Shown here piece by piece: positions 40,419 through 48,744 of a stretch of DNA of 64,000 nucleotides; position 1 is the first letter of the stretch, and the number at the start of each line of letters is the position of its first letter. The DNA comes from JAWLGZ01 sp041690635 (GTDB lineage: Bacteria > Pseudomonadota > Gammaproteobacteria > Thiohalomonadales > Thiohalomonadaceae). The stretch lies in the NCBI GenBank assembly GCA_041690635.1, contig JAWLGZ010000004.1, forward strand, positions 248,001 to 312,000, read 5' to 3'. The notes below the pieces were generated by a model. The model saw only the letters and a list, made by a program, of their open reading frames with translations. It had not been told where the DNA came from and did no database searches. Position numbers and translations under genes: made by a program.

Positions 40419-40709
40419 TCACTGCTGGGATACGGCCTGGGCGTAGCCGAGCTCGCCCTGCCTTTTCGCCTGTTCGGCCAGCGCAACAGCCCGATCGAGC
40501 TGCCCCTCACTTGCCGCCTTGTCGGCCGACTCAAGCAATTTACGGCTGTCGCGCCATTCGCCGCCCACCGAGGCGGCCTTATCGATTGACGCTTCCGCGG
40601 TGGCCCGCAGCTGTTCGTACCCACCGCCCTGTGATGTGTTGCCGGCGCAGGCGGTGCCGGTGGCCAGCGCCACCAGGACTCCTGCCACCATGAAGGGTGA
40701 TCGTGTCAT
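40419..40709 (-). CDS. soxK: SoxXA-binding protein SoxK-like (96 aa)
   Basis: A small exported protein (VAGVLVALATGTACAG, with a Cys that could be lipidated) and a helical hairpin body rich in Ala (EASIDKAASVGGEWRDSRK, LLESADKAASEGQLDRAVA). This matches SoxK (SAXB), which binds SoxXA and raises its activity. It is the first gene of the soxKXAYZ set, with the promoter expected at 40710-40893. Confidence 0.8.
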   Translation of the reverse strand: MTRSPFMVAGVLVALATGTACAGNTSQGGGYEQLRATAEASIDKAASVGGEWRDSRKLLESADKAASEGQLDRAVALAEQAKRQGELGYAQAVSQQ

Positions 40710-40846
40710 GTGTGCAGACCCTCTATCCTCGCGCGGCTTGGCCGCTTATGTTTATGGAAGCCGGCGATATCATAGGCAACGCATGACTACCGGTGGCACA
40801 AGTATTGGCGACGATTGCGAAGAATCAAATTGGGACATGCACGGAA

Positions 40847-40874
40847 GCGGGTTAGGGTTTTCCCTAATTCCCGC
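40847..40874. promoter_or_regulatory. Nested palindrome upstream of soxK, candidate operator
   Basis: GCGGG TTAGGG TTTT CCCTAA TT CCCGC. The two nested inverted repeats lie 138 bp upstream of soxK and 19 bp behind the LuxR-type response-regulator gene. Read in the sox direction the core is TTAGGGAAAACCCTAA. There is no T-run in that direction, so an operator for the adjacent regulator is likelier than a terminator. Confidence 0.5.
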
Positions 40875-40893
40875 AAAAACCAGGAGGGTAACT

Positions 40894-41526
40894 TCAGTTT
40901 TTGTGTGGCAGGGGAACCGCTGCCCGGAGTGCAAGGGTCATGCGGACCAGATGGGAAAGAGAATCCGCCGCGAGTTTCTCCATCACCCGGGCCCGGTGGG
41001 CCTCGACGGTCTTCTGACTCACCCCGAGTTCCGCGGCGATGAGCTTATTCGGGGTGCCCTCGACAACCAGCTCCAGTACCTCCCGTTCACGCGGGGTGAG
41101 CAGGGCAAACCGTCCCCGGAGGGCGGCACCGTATGCCAGATTCCTCCGACGCTCGCCATCCTGAACAATGGCCCGGTTCACGCAATCGAGCAGCAACTGG
41201 TCATTGAAGGGTTTCTCGATGAAATCAAATGCGCCGTTCTTAAGGGCGCGCACCGCCATGGGCACATCGCCGTGTCCGGTGATGATAATCACCGGAAGTT
41301 CGATTCCGTGCCCGGAAAGCCGCTCCTGGAGGTCCAGTCCGCTCATCCCGGGCATGCGAATGTCGAGTAACAGACAACCGGCCTGATCAGAGCGGCAGTT
41401 TTCGAGGAAGGCGTTTGCGGAGTCGTAACTCTCGGCGCGCAGGCCTACCGATTCCATCAGCCAGCGGAGCGAATCGCGCACGGCCTCGTCATCGTCGACG
41501 ATGAAGACGATGGACTCAAGCGGCAT
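40894..41526 (-). CDS. LuxR/FixJ-type response regulator, TtrR-like (210 aa)
   Basis: Receiver domain (IVFIVDDDEAVRDSLRWLM, phospho-Asp in LLLDIRMPGMSG, Lys in FIEKPF) followed by a LuxR-type helix-turn-helix (LTPREREVLELVVEG, SQKTVEAHRARVMEKL). It overlaps the sensor kinase gene by 11 bp, so the two are one operon. The position beside the sox genes suggests that it controls them. ATG 41526 (MPLESIV) is the best start; a longer version from 41550 or 41583 is possible. Confidence 0.9.
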   Translation of the reverse strand: MPLESIVFIVDDDEAVRDSLRWLMESVGLRAESYDSANAFLENCRSDQAGCLLLDIRMPGMSGLDLQERLSGHGIELPVIIITGHGDVPMAVRALKNGAFDFIEKPFNDQLLLDCVNRAIVQDGERRRNLAYGAALRGRFALLTPREREVLELVVEGTPNKLIAAELGVSQKTVEAHRARVMEKLAADSLSHLVRMTLALRAAVPLPHKN

Positions 41527-43711
41527 TGTCGGAGCGTCGTTTTGGCTCATGGATCGGGATGCGGAAGCAGAAACGGGCGCCACGGGAACCGGTACCCGCG
41601 GTCAGATCACCACCGTGTGACTCTATGATACCGCGGCTGATGGAGAGTCCCAGTCCCATGCCCTGCGTCTTGGTGGTGACGAAGGGCTCGAAAATACGCT
41701 CACCGAGGGCCTCACCCACCCCGCAACCGCTATCCTCCACGCAGATCTGGACCTGGTCGCCTACACGGTTCCCTTCAATCACCAGTTGCCGTCGCGAAGG
41801 CTCGATATCGGCCATGGCCTCAAGCGCGTTGCGAATCAGGTTGAGGATCACCTGTTCGATCTGAATTTCGTGGGCCAGCACCGCCGGCAACCCCTCTTCC
41901 AGGCGTAGGTGCACCGCGGTTCCGGCACGGCGCGCCTCCGGGCCGATGAAGCCGACCAGTTCACGGACCACCCGGTCAAGCTCCGCCGGCCGGCGTTCCG
42001 GCTCCTCCTTGCGGATGAACCGCCGGATCTGCCGGATGATCTCCCCGGCGCGCTCCGCCTGCGCCGCGACCCGCTCCATCGCCTCCCCGATACGCTCCAG
42101 TGACGGCTCGCCGGAACGGAGCATGCGGATACAGCCGCGGGTATAGTTGGTGATGGCCGAAAGCGGCTGATTGAGTTCGTGCGCAATGCCGGATGCCATC
42201 TCACCGAGCGTACTCAAGCGTGACGCCCGGGCCAGTTCGAGTTGACGCTGCCGGGCATCCTCCTCCGCCTCCTTGCGTTCGGTGGTATCCCGGAACACCA
42301 CCACCGCACCAATCACCTCGCCACGCTCGTTTTGCACCGGGTTGCTCGAATACTCCACCGGGATGGCGGAGCCGTCCTTGCGCCAGAAGACATCGTCGGC
42401 AACAAACCGCGGCTGGTTGTGCAGGTAGGTGGCATAGACCGGGCACTCCGAAGGCGGGTGGTAGCTGCCATCGGCCCGTGTATGGTGCAGGATATCGTGC
42501 TGGTTGCGGCCGATCACCTCCTCCGCCTTCCAGCCCGTCATCTGCTCCATCGCCCGGTTGACGAAGGTGGAGCGCCCGCTCCGATCGACCCCGTAGATAC
42601 CGTCGGCGACCGAATCGAGTATCAGTTTGTGCTGCTGTTCCAGGCAGCTCTTCGCACTGCGGATCTGACGATTGAGGCGGATCACCCAGGTGCTGAGAAA
42701 GGCCATCAACATCAGCGCAAGGCCGGTGCCGACCAGCCAGTGCCAGTACTGACGGGTCACCTCCCCCAGGGTCACCTGCTTTTCGTAGGGCGGTAGTCTC
42801 AGCTCCTGGAATGCTTCATGAACCGGCTGGTAGTCCAGCGGAATGGTCCAACCGGCGTACTGCCCGACCAGGGCGGCCGGATGGTCCTGCGGCATGTTGA
42901 GCAGCGCAACGGCAACCCGTTGGGCCAGGGTGTTGGAGGTGTGAAAGAGCTTGCTGAACGGCCACTCCGGGTAGAGACGGGTGCTGTGGGCAAACGGAAA
43001 TTCCGTATTCACCTGCGGATTGATGACCCGGAACTCGGAAAGATCAATTCTTCCCCGGTCGGCCATTCGTTCCAGGATGTCGGTGCGGACGGTCCCCACA
43101 TCCACCTCACCCGCGCGTACCGCCATCACCACCGCATCATGCGTGCCGGCAAAGCGGACCAAACCCAAGTCGCCCGGCGTGATCCCCTCAGCCGCCATCT
43201 CCCGCCAGGCCATCTGATAGCCGCCCAGCGAGGTCTCGTCGACGGCCAACATGCTCTTGCCGACGAGGTCGTGGAGTGACTGGATATCCTCCCGATCGGC
43301 GCGGGCGAAGATGACCCCGCCGAAGAGGTTATAGGGAGTGGCCGGCGTCCCCCGCCGGTTGTTCAGTGTCGCGATGCGCGAGATGCGGTGCTGCACCTCC
43401 AGGCTGACGTAGATTCCCGGATTGACCAGGATGAAATCGATCGCCCAGGCATCGACCGCCGGCTCGACCTCATTGAAGTCGAGCGGCACGATCGCGAACC
43501 GGTACTCCGGCAGGTGCTCGGAGAGATATTCGGCGGTTTTGCCCCAGAGCTGCAGGGTGGCGACGTAGCCGCGATGACTGAGCACGCCGATGCGAACGGG
43601 CTCCGGCTCCGGCTCGGCCTCGCCCACTGCCGGCGCACCCCAGAGCAACAATACGATCAGCCCGAGCACGGCGGTGCCTCGGGAAATCCGGGTCGGGGCA
43701 GCGGGATTCAC
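41516..43711 (-). CDS. TtrS-like sensor histidine kinase with PhnD-type periplasmic domain (731 aa)
   Basis: GTG 43711 gives a signal/anchor (AVLGLIVLLLWGAPAVGEA), a periplasmic PhnD-like binding domain (about 35-300; VRIGVLSHRG, FILVNPGIYVSLE), a membrane helix (HWLVGTGLALMLMAFLSTWVIRL), a PAS domain (about 365-480) and a kinase domain with phospho-His in GIAHELNQPL, N box NLIRNALEAM and G2 box TQGMGLGLSI. The architecture is that of TtrS, the tetrathionate sensor of Salmonella. Next to sox genes it probably senses thiosulfate, tetrathionate or another sulfur anion. Upstream in-frame starts to 43891 overlap the channel gene and are less likely. Confidence 0.85.
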   Translation of the reverse strand: MNPAAPTRISRGTAVLGLIVLLLWGAPAVGEAEPEPEPVRIGVLSHRGYVATLQLWGKTAEYLSEHLPEYRFAIVPLDFNEVEPAVDAWAIDFILVNPGIYVSLEVQHRISRIATLNNRRGTPATPYNLFGGVIFARADREDIQSLHDLVGKSMLAVDETSLGGYQMAWREMAAEGITPGDLGLVRFAGTHDAVVMAVRAGEVDVGTVRTDILERMADRGRIDLSEFRVINPQVNTEFPFAHSTRLYPEWPFSKLFHTSNTLAQRVAVALLNMPQDHPAALVGQYAGWTIPLDYQPVHEAFQELRLPPYEKQVTLGEVTRQYWHWLVGTGLALMLMAFLSTWVIRLNRQIRSAKSCLEQQHKLILDSVADGIYGVDRSGRSTFVNRAMEQMTGWKAEEVIGRNQHDILHHTRADGSYHPPSECPVYATYLHNQPRFVADDVFWRKDGSAIPVEYSSNPVQNERGEVIGAVVVFRDTTERKEAEEDARQRQLELARASRLSTLGEMASGIAHELNQPLSAITNYTRGCIRMLRSGEPSLERIGEAMERVAAQAERAGEIIRQIRRFIRKEEPERRPAELDRVVRELVGFIGPEARRAGTAVHLRLEEGLPAVLAHEIQIEQVILNLIRNALEAMADIEPSRRQLVIEGNRVGDQVQICVEDSGCGVGEALGERIFEPFVTTKTQGMGLGLSISRGIIESHGGDLTAGTGSRGARFCFRIPIHEPKRRSDNAA

Positions 43712-43769
43712 AGGTTCAAAGGACACCCCCGGATGATACTCGATAGCCGCCGGAGCGAGGTACAACCGT

Positions 43770-44567
43770 TTATTCAGGACCGCCGTCACGTCGCCGGCTA
43801 TCCCTGAGTGCGGCACGCAACGCGTCAACCTCCTGCCGTAGCCGCTCCGACTCATCCGATGATCCTGCGCGTGTGCGCTCTTCCTCCGCATCCATGTTGA
43901 TGAAGTAGCTGGCGAGGGTTGCCGTCACGTAACCGAAGAAGGTAAAGCCATAAAGGGCCAGCAGGAACCCCACGATCCGTCCGTAAGGGGTCTGGGGCCA
44001 GACGTCCACCCCCACCGACATCATCAGCATCGCCGTCCACCACAGCGCCGTGCCAAAATCGGGGTACTGTTGCTGCTGCTCGAAGGCATAGATGCCGCTC
44101 GCGCCCGCAAACAGCACGATGGCGGTAACCAGCAGCACGTAGCCGAACCCGCGACGCTTCAAGGTCCTGCCAAGCACACCGATACCCCGGTTGACAGAGG
44201 TCAACAGACGCAACAGCCGGACCGTCTTGGCGGCCCGCGCCGTGCGCATAAGCTGTAGGGCCCGGGCGATGCGGAATATACGCAGTGCCGGAAGGAGCAG
44301 GGCAAGTAGGGTCAACCAGTTACGGCGGATGTAAGGCCACTTGTGGGGCGCAAGAGCCAGCCTGACCAGGAAGTCGATCCAGAAGATGATCCAGATGCCG
44401 GCTCCGGCAAACACCATCCAGGGCCGTGTGCCGGCAACCAGTTCGACCACCAGCAGTGCGAGCCACACGAACGCGAGCACCACCATCGGCAGTTCGAGCA
44501 AATCCTCGACCCGCCGCAGAAGTGCCCACCGCTCCCTGGCGAGCGCCTGCTGTTCGTTGCCCGGCAT
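43770..44567 (-). CDS. Voltage-gated-type ion channel with unusual pore motif (265 aa)
   Basis: Six membrane segments. S4 has Arg at regular spacing (RIFRIARALQLMRTARAAKTVRLLRLL, read as overlapping parts), the mark of a voltage sensor. The pore segment WWTAMLMMSVGVDVWPQT stands where K channels have TVGYGD; the Tyr is missing and the Thr is Ser. The C-terminal 40 residues are a charged coiled coil (SERLRQEVDALRAAL). ATG 44567 (MPGNEQQ) is chosen; an extension to 44696 has no support. It is the last gene before a divergent promoter region. Confidence 0.82.
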   Translation of the reverse strand: MPGNEQQALARERWALLRRVEDLLELPMVVLAFVWLALLVVELVAGTRPWMVFAGAGIWIIFWIDFLVRLALAPHKWPYIRRNWLTLLALLLPALRIFRIARALQLMRTARAAKTVRLLRLLTSVNRGIGVLGRTLKRRGFGYVLLVTAIVLFAGASGIYAFEQQQQYPDFGTALWWTAMLMMSVGVDVWPQTPYGRIVGFLLALYGFTFFGYVTATLASYFINMDAEEERTRAGSSDESERLRQEVDALRAALRDSRRRDGGPE

Positions 44568-44686
44568 CCTGTACCCATAGCAGGCGCAGAACCGCCGTGG
44601 GACCTGGGCGCACAAACGTTTCGATCCGTGAACACTTGCGACTAGACTTCCACCGGAACCAACCGCAGACGACAGAGGAGCTTGTA

Positions 44687-44884
44687 ATGAAGACACGGAT
44701 TGTCATCAGTTCTCTTTTTCTGTTCTCACTGCTGGGGCTGTACGGCTGTGAGCAGCAGGCCCCCGAAAGCCCGACCATGGGCGAGCAGCCCGAAGAACGG
44801 GCCCAGCCGCCCGCACAGGAGCCGGGGCAACAGCCTGGCCAGGAGCCGCGGCAGCAGCCCGGTCAGCAACCGGGGCAACAGTAG
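44687..44884 (+). CDS. Small lipoprotein with Pro-Gly-Gln repeats (65 aa)
   Basis: Signal peptide with lipobox LLGLYGC (residues 15-21), so the mature protein is a 45-residue lipid-anchored chain. It consists of acidic and Pro-rich sequence ending in repeats of QQPGQ/EPGQQ. No fold is expected; it may be a spacer or envelope-stress-type lipoprotein. ATG 44687 follows GAGGAGC. A terminator follows the stop. Confidence 0.75.
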   Translation: MKTRIVISSLFLFSLLGLYGCEQQAPESPTMGEQPEERAQPPAQEPGQQPGQEPRQQPGQQPGQQ

Positions 44885-44897
44885 CCGTAAGCCCCCG

Positions 44898-44925
44898 AAG
44901 GCGGGGCGACAAACCGCCCCGCCTT
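44898..44925 (+). terminator. Rho-independent terminator after the small lipoprotein gene
   Basis: AAGGCGGGGCG and CGCCCCGCCTT pair over 11 bp with a 5-base loop. The downstream T content (CCTCCTGTTGC) is weak. Confidence 0.65.
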
Positions 44926-44960
44926 CCTCCTGTTGCTTCCGTTCCGTTACCCTGCCTCTT

Positions 44961-45389
44961 ATGCGGTATCTGATGGCACTGCTGGTCCTGATCGGATCCC
45001 CGGCCACCGGAGCGGACACCCTCTCTGCCGTGACCGTCAACGGGACCCGCTTCTCGGTGGAGGTGGCCGCCACGGACGCGGCACGCCGGCAGGGATTGAT
45101 GCACCGGCCGGCCTTGGCTGACGGACAGGGCATGCTGTTCGTCTACGACACCCCGCAGCCGGTGGTGTTCTGGAACAAGAACGTGCACTTCCCTATCGAT
45201 ATCCTCTATTTCGGCGCCGATCGCCGGCTATTGTGTCTCGATGAGGAGGTGCCGCCTTGCGTGAAGGCGTGTCCGCGCTATCGCTGTGATGCGCCGGTAA
45301 AATACGTACTTGAGGTGGGTGCGGGAACCGCTGGTCGACTCGGTCGGCCCGGCTCGCTGGAGCTGCTGTTCGAGAAGACGGGGCAATAA
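44961..45389 (+). CDS. DUF192 family secreted protein (142 aa)
   Basis: Signal peptide (YLMALLVLIGSPATG), then the DUF192 pattern RRQGLMHRPALADGQGMLFVY, VVFWNKNVHFPIDILYF and VLEVGAGTAGRLG. The fold is a small beta barrel and no biochemical role is established. Two Cys pairs (LCLDEEVPPCVKAC) may form disulfides. A strong terminator follows. Confidence 0.88.
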   Translation: MRYLMALLVLIGSPATGADTLSAVTVNGTRFSVEVAATDAARRQGLMHRPALADGQGMLFVYDTPQPVVFWNKNVHFPIDILYFGADRRLLCLDEEVPPCVKACPRYRCDAPVKYVLEVGAGTAGRLGRPGSLELLFEKTGQ

Positions 45390-45396
45390 AACGCAA

Positions 45397-45427
45397 ACGG
45401 CCCCGTGAAGGGGCCGTCTTGTGTTTG
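45397..45427. terminator. Bidirectional terminator between the DUF192 gene and tRNA-Pro
   Basis: ACGGCCCC, GTGAA loop, GGGGCCGT, with CTTGTGTTT on the right and, in the opposite direction, TTTGCGTTTT. It serves the DUF192 gene from the left and tRNA-Pro from the right. Confidence 0.8.
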
Positions 45428-45438
45428 GTTCTTTCGAT

Positions 45439-45515
45439 TGGTCGGAGCGGGGAGATTCGAACTCCCGACCCCCACAACCCCATTGTGGTGCGCTACCAGG
45501 CTGCGCTACGCTCCG
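45439..45515 (-). tRNA. tRNA-Pro, anticodon GGG
   Basis: Reverse-strand cloverleaf with acceptor CGGAGCG/CGCTCCG, D arm GCGCAGCCTGGTAGCGC, anticodon stem CCACA/TGTGG around ATGGGGT (anticodon GGG) and T arm GTTCGAATC. The 3' CCA is encoded. 77 bases. Confidence 0.95.
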
Positions 45516-45589
45516 AGATCTTTCGGCCTGAAGGGGTGGCCGGAAAAGTCGCCTATCATACACGAGAAAAGGCGGATGCCAAACGCGGT

Positions 45590-45946
45590 TTACCGTCTGA
45601 GGATAGCGAGAACGTCCTCGAGTTCACTCCGCATCTGACGGATGATTTGCTGGCTCTGGCTGAGGTCCACCTGGCCCGCCTGTCCTTCGAGACGCTGACG
45701 CGCACCCCCGATCGTGAATCCCTCTTCGTAGAGCAGCGAACGGATCTGGCGGATGATGATGACATCATGCCGCTGGTAGTAGCGCCGGTTGCCGCGCCGC
45801 TTGACCGGCTGAAGCTGCGGAAACTCCTGCTCCCAGTAACGCAGTACGTGGGGCTTGACGTTGCACAGTTCACTCACCTCACCAATGGTGAAGTAGCGCT
45901 TGCCCGGGATCGGCGGCAGTTCGTTATTGTTGCTCGGTTCCAGCAT
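45590..45946 (-). CDS. MerR-family transcriptional regulator (118 aa)
   Basis: N-terminal winged helix: YFTIGEVSELCNVKPHVLRYW, with GNRRYYQRHDV and a coiled C-terminal helix. This short type of MerR protein often lies directly after ihfA in gammaproteobacteria. It has no Cys pair for metal sensing; the effector is unknown. It overlaps the ihfA end by 23 bp. Confidence 0.9.
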   Translation of the reverse strand: MLEPSNNNELPPIPGKRYFTIGEVSELCNVKPHVLRYWEQEFPQLQPVKRRGNRRYYQRHDVIIIRQIRSLLYEEGFTIGGARQRLEGQAGQVDLSQSQQIIRQMRSELEDVLAILRR

Positions 45947-46226
45947 ATGCCTCCACCCTCGCCTTCAGCTTCTGACCCGGACGAAAGGTCACTACCCGTC
46001 GGGCGCTGATGGGGATCTCCTCGCCAGTCTTCGGGTTGCGTCCGGGCCGCTGGTTCTTGTCGCGCAGGTCGAAGTTGCCGAATCCGGAGAGCTTGACCTG
46101 GTGCCCGCTCTCCAACGCAGTACGGATCTCCTCGAAAAACATTTCGACGAGTTCCTTCGCCTCACGTTTGTTAAGACCGAGCTCATCGTACAGCCGCTCG
46201 GCCATTGCCGCTTTGGTCAGCGCCAT
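45924..46226 (-). CDS. ihfA: Integration host factor subunit alpha (100 aa)
   Basis: ALTKAAMAERLYDELGLNKREAKELVE, SGFGNFDLRDKNQRPGRNPKTGEEI and RRVVTFRPGQKLKARVE are the helical base and DNA-bending arms of IHF-alpha (with the Pro at the arm tip). It follows pheT by 12 bp, the conserved gammaproteobacterial order. Confidence 0.97.
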   Translation of the reverse strand: MALTKAAMAERLYDELGLNKREAKELVEMFFEEIRTALESGHQVKLSGFGNFDLRDKNQRPGRNPKTGEEIPISARRVVTFRPGQKLKARVEAYAGTEQQ

Positions 46227-46238
46227 TCTTCTACCCGG

Positions 46239-48617
46239 TTATTGTCTGAGCAGTGCACCCAACTGGTCGCGCAGTACGGCGACGACCTTATCCATCGCGG
46301 CATCCACATCCGCGTCGGTAAGGGTGCGTGAATCGTCCTGAAGCGTCAAGCCCAGGGCGATGCTTTTTCGCCCCGGATCAATCCCTTCGCCCCGATAGAG
46401 ATCAAATATCTTTAAATCGCGCAGCGTGGCCGGGGCCGCGCTGCGCACGGCTGAGAGCAGATCGGCCGCACTGACACTGTCATCCACCACCACCGCGATG
46501 TCGCGGCGCAGGGCCGGAAACCGCGAGGGCTCCCGGAACTTCGGCACCTGCGCATCGAACACCGCCTCGGCGAGCAGTTCGAACAGGAATACGCGCGGGG
46601 CGATCCCCAACGCATCGGCGATGCGCGGATGCAGGGCGCCAACCCAGCCGACCGGCTGCCCGTTCAGTTCGATCCGCGCCGACTGCCCCGGATGGAGCGC
46701 CGGGTGGGCGGCCGGCACGTAGGACCATGCATCGCTACGGCCGGTGAGTCCGACCAGTGCCTCCACGTCCCCCTTAATATCGAAGAAGTCCACCGGCCGG
46801 TTGGGCGCGCCCCACTGCTCCGGGATCGCCGGACCACAAATGGTGCCGCCGATCACCTTCTCCTGCAGGATTTCGCTCCCCTGCCGGCGGAATCTCAGCC
46901 CCAGCTCGAACAGACGGACCCGCTCCTGCTGCCGGTTGACGTTGTGCTGAAGGGCCTGGACCAGGGCCGGCCACAGGCTGGTGCGCATCACCGACAGGTC
47001 GGCCGAGATGGGGTTGGCCAGCGGAATGGGTTCCTGCGCCGGGTCGAGCAGCCGCTGCAGCTCGGGCTCCACGAAGCTGTAGGTAATCGCCTCCTGGTAA
47101 CCGCGCGCCACCAGCAACTGGCGCAACCGGCGGTCCGGAAGCCGTCCTTCGGGGGCGGGCCGGATTTCGAGTTCCGCCGCCATGTGGGTGGCAGGAATCC
47201 GGTCGTAGCCGAAGATACGTCCGACCTCCTCGATGAGGTCCTCCTCGATCGCCAGGTCGAAACGGAATGCCGGCGGGATGCACTCCCAGCCGTCCTCTGC
47301 GGCCGTCACCTGGATGCCAAGACGGGTCAGGATTGTCGCCGCCTCCTCGTGCGGAATGATGGTACCGAGCACCCGCTCAAGCCGCGAGTGACGAAGCCGT
47401 ACCGGCGTGCGGGCCGGGAGGTGCTCTTCGTGGCTTACCTCGACCACAGGACCGGGCTCGCCGCCGCAGATGGCACGCAGCAGTGCGGTGGCGCGTTCGG
47501 TCGACCGCCGCTGCAACTCCGGTGAGACGCCGCGCTCGAAGCGGTGGGACGAGTCGGTATGCAATCCGTAGCGGCGCGCCCGGCCCATGATGGCGGCCGG
47601 GCTGAAGAAGGCACTCTCCAGAAAGATGTTGCGGGTGTTGTCGTCGACAGCGGTGGCCTCACCGCCCATGATGCCGGCCAGCGCCTGCGGCCCGCTCTCG
47701 TCCGCGATGACCAGCGTGTCCGGGTCGACCTCGACTGTGGCCCCGTTCAGCAGCTCAAGCTGCTCCCCGGAACGGCCCCGGCGCACCCGGATGGCCCCGG
47801 AGAGTTTGTCCAGATCGAAGGCGTGCATCGGCTGCCCCAACTCCAGCAGCACGTAGTTGGTCACGTCCACCAACGGGCCCAGGCTGCGCAATCCACTACG
47901 GCGCAGCCGCTCCTGCATCCACAGGGGCGTGGGCGCGGCCGGATTCAGCCCGCGGATCACCCGCCCGATGTAGCGGGGACAGTCCGCCGCTGCCTCGACC
48001 TCCACCTCAACCGTTGCGTCGGACGCCGCAGCAACCGCCTCGATGACCGGCCCGGACAGATCCAGGCGATTCAGCACCGCTGCCTCGCGGGCGATACCCT
48101 CAATGCCGAGACAGTCTCCGCGGTTGGGGGTGAGCCCCAGCTCGATGCTGAAATCTTCCAGCCCGAGGTACTCTCTCAAGTCGGTCCCTACCGGAGCCTC
48201 TTTCGGCAGCGGCATCAATCCTTCGGCCGCATCCGAAAGCCCCAGCTCCTTCGCGGAACAGAGCATGCCGGATGAGGCGACCCCGCGCAGCTTTGCCGGC
48301 TTGATCTTCAATCCGCCCGGCAGTCTGGCGCCGATCAGTGCGGTGGGCGCCCGCATGCCCTCGTGAACATTCGGGGCACCGCAGACGATCTGCAGCGGTT
48401 CCGCCGTCCCCACATCGACCCGGCACACCCGCAACTTGTCCGCATCCGGATGCGGCTCGACTGCCGTCACATGGCCGACCACCACCGACTCGAACGCAGC
48501 CGCCACCGGCTCGATGGCATCCACCTCCAGACCGGCCATGGTGAGCTGATGAGCGAGCTCTTCGGTCGAGATGTTCGGGTCGACCCACTCCCGCAGCCAT
48601 TTTTCACTGAAACGCAT
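46239..48617 (-). CDS. pheT: Phenylalanyl-tRNA synthetase beta subunit (792 aa)
   Basis: All domains are present in order: EMAP/tRNA-binding domain (about 40-150), B3/4 editing domain (about 210-370, with GIMGGEATAV), B5 domain, catalytic-like core, and FDX-ACB domain (REPSRFPALRRDIAVVVDD to the end). It charges tRNA-Phe together with pheS. It is separated from pheS by a 127-bp spacer holding a CGCAGAGG-type repeat. The length matches the E. coli protein (795 aa). Confidence 0.96.
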   Translation of the reverse strand: MRFSEKWLREWVDPNISTEELAHQLTMAGLEVDAIEPVAAAFESVVVGHVTAVEPHPDADKLRVCRVDVGTAEPLQIVCGAPNVHEGMRAPTALIGARLPGGLKIKPAKLRGVASSGMLCSAKELGLSDAAEGLMPLPKEAPVGTDLREYLGLEDFSIELGLTPNRGDCLGIEGIAREAAVLNRLDLSGPVIEAVAAASDATVEVEVEAAADCPRYIGRVIRGLNPAAPTPLWMQERLRRSGLRSLGPLVDVTNYVLLELGQPMHAFDLDKLSGAIRVRRGRSGEQLELLNGATVEVDPDTLVIADESGPQALAGIMGGEATAVDDNTRNIFLESAFFSPAAIMGRARRYGLHTDSSHRFERGVSPELQRRSTERATALLRAICGGEPGPVVEVSHEEHLPARTPVRLRHSRLERVLGTIIPHEEAATILTRLGIQVTAAEDGWECIPPAFRFDLAIEEDLIEEVGRIFGYDRIPATHMAAELEIRPAPEGRLPDRRLRQLLVARGYQEAITYSFVEPELQRLLDPAQEPIPLANPISADLSVMRTSLWPALVQALQHNVNRQQERVRLFELGLRFRRQGSEILQEKVIGGTICGPAIPEQWGAPNRPVDFFDIKGDVEALVGLTGRSDAWSYVPAAHPALHPGQSARIELNGQPVGWVGALHPRIADALGIAPRVFLFELLAEAVFDAQVPKFREPSRFPALRRDIAVVVDDSVSAADLLSAVRSAAPATLRDLKIFDLYRGEGIDPGRKSIALGLTLQDDSRTLTDADVDAAMDKVVAVLRDQLGALLRQ

Positions 48618-48643
48618 GTGGTTACCTTCGTCTCAAAAGAGAT

Positions 48644-48723
48644 TCACCGCAGAGGTCGCGGAGGTCGCAGAGAATGGTGCTTTAGCCTCGATTTTCTCTG
48701 TGTCCTTTGCGCTCTCTGCGGTA
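48644..48723. repeat. Intergenic CGCAGAGG-type inverted repeat between pheS and pheT
   Basis: CACCGCAGAGGTCGCGGAG and GTCGCAGAGAA on the left face TTCTCTGTGTCCTTTGCGC and TCTCTGCGGT on the right. The arm units repeat every 9 bp. Since pheS and pheT are cotranscribed, the hairpin would lie inside the mRNA. Confidence 0.75.
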
Positions 48724-48744
48724 ATAGATGTTTTTGTTTCGGAC

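Noticed and set aside
44830..44884. Tandem DNA repeat in the small lipoprotein gene
   Set aside because: The repetition comes from Pro-Gly-Gln codons in a coding sequence; too short for a separate repeat feature.
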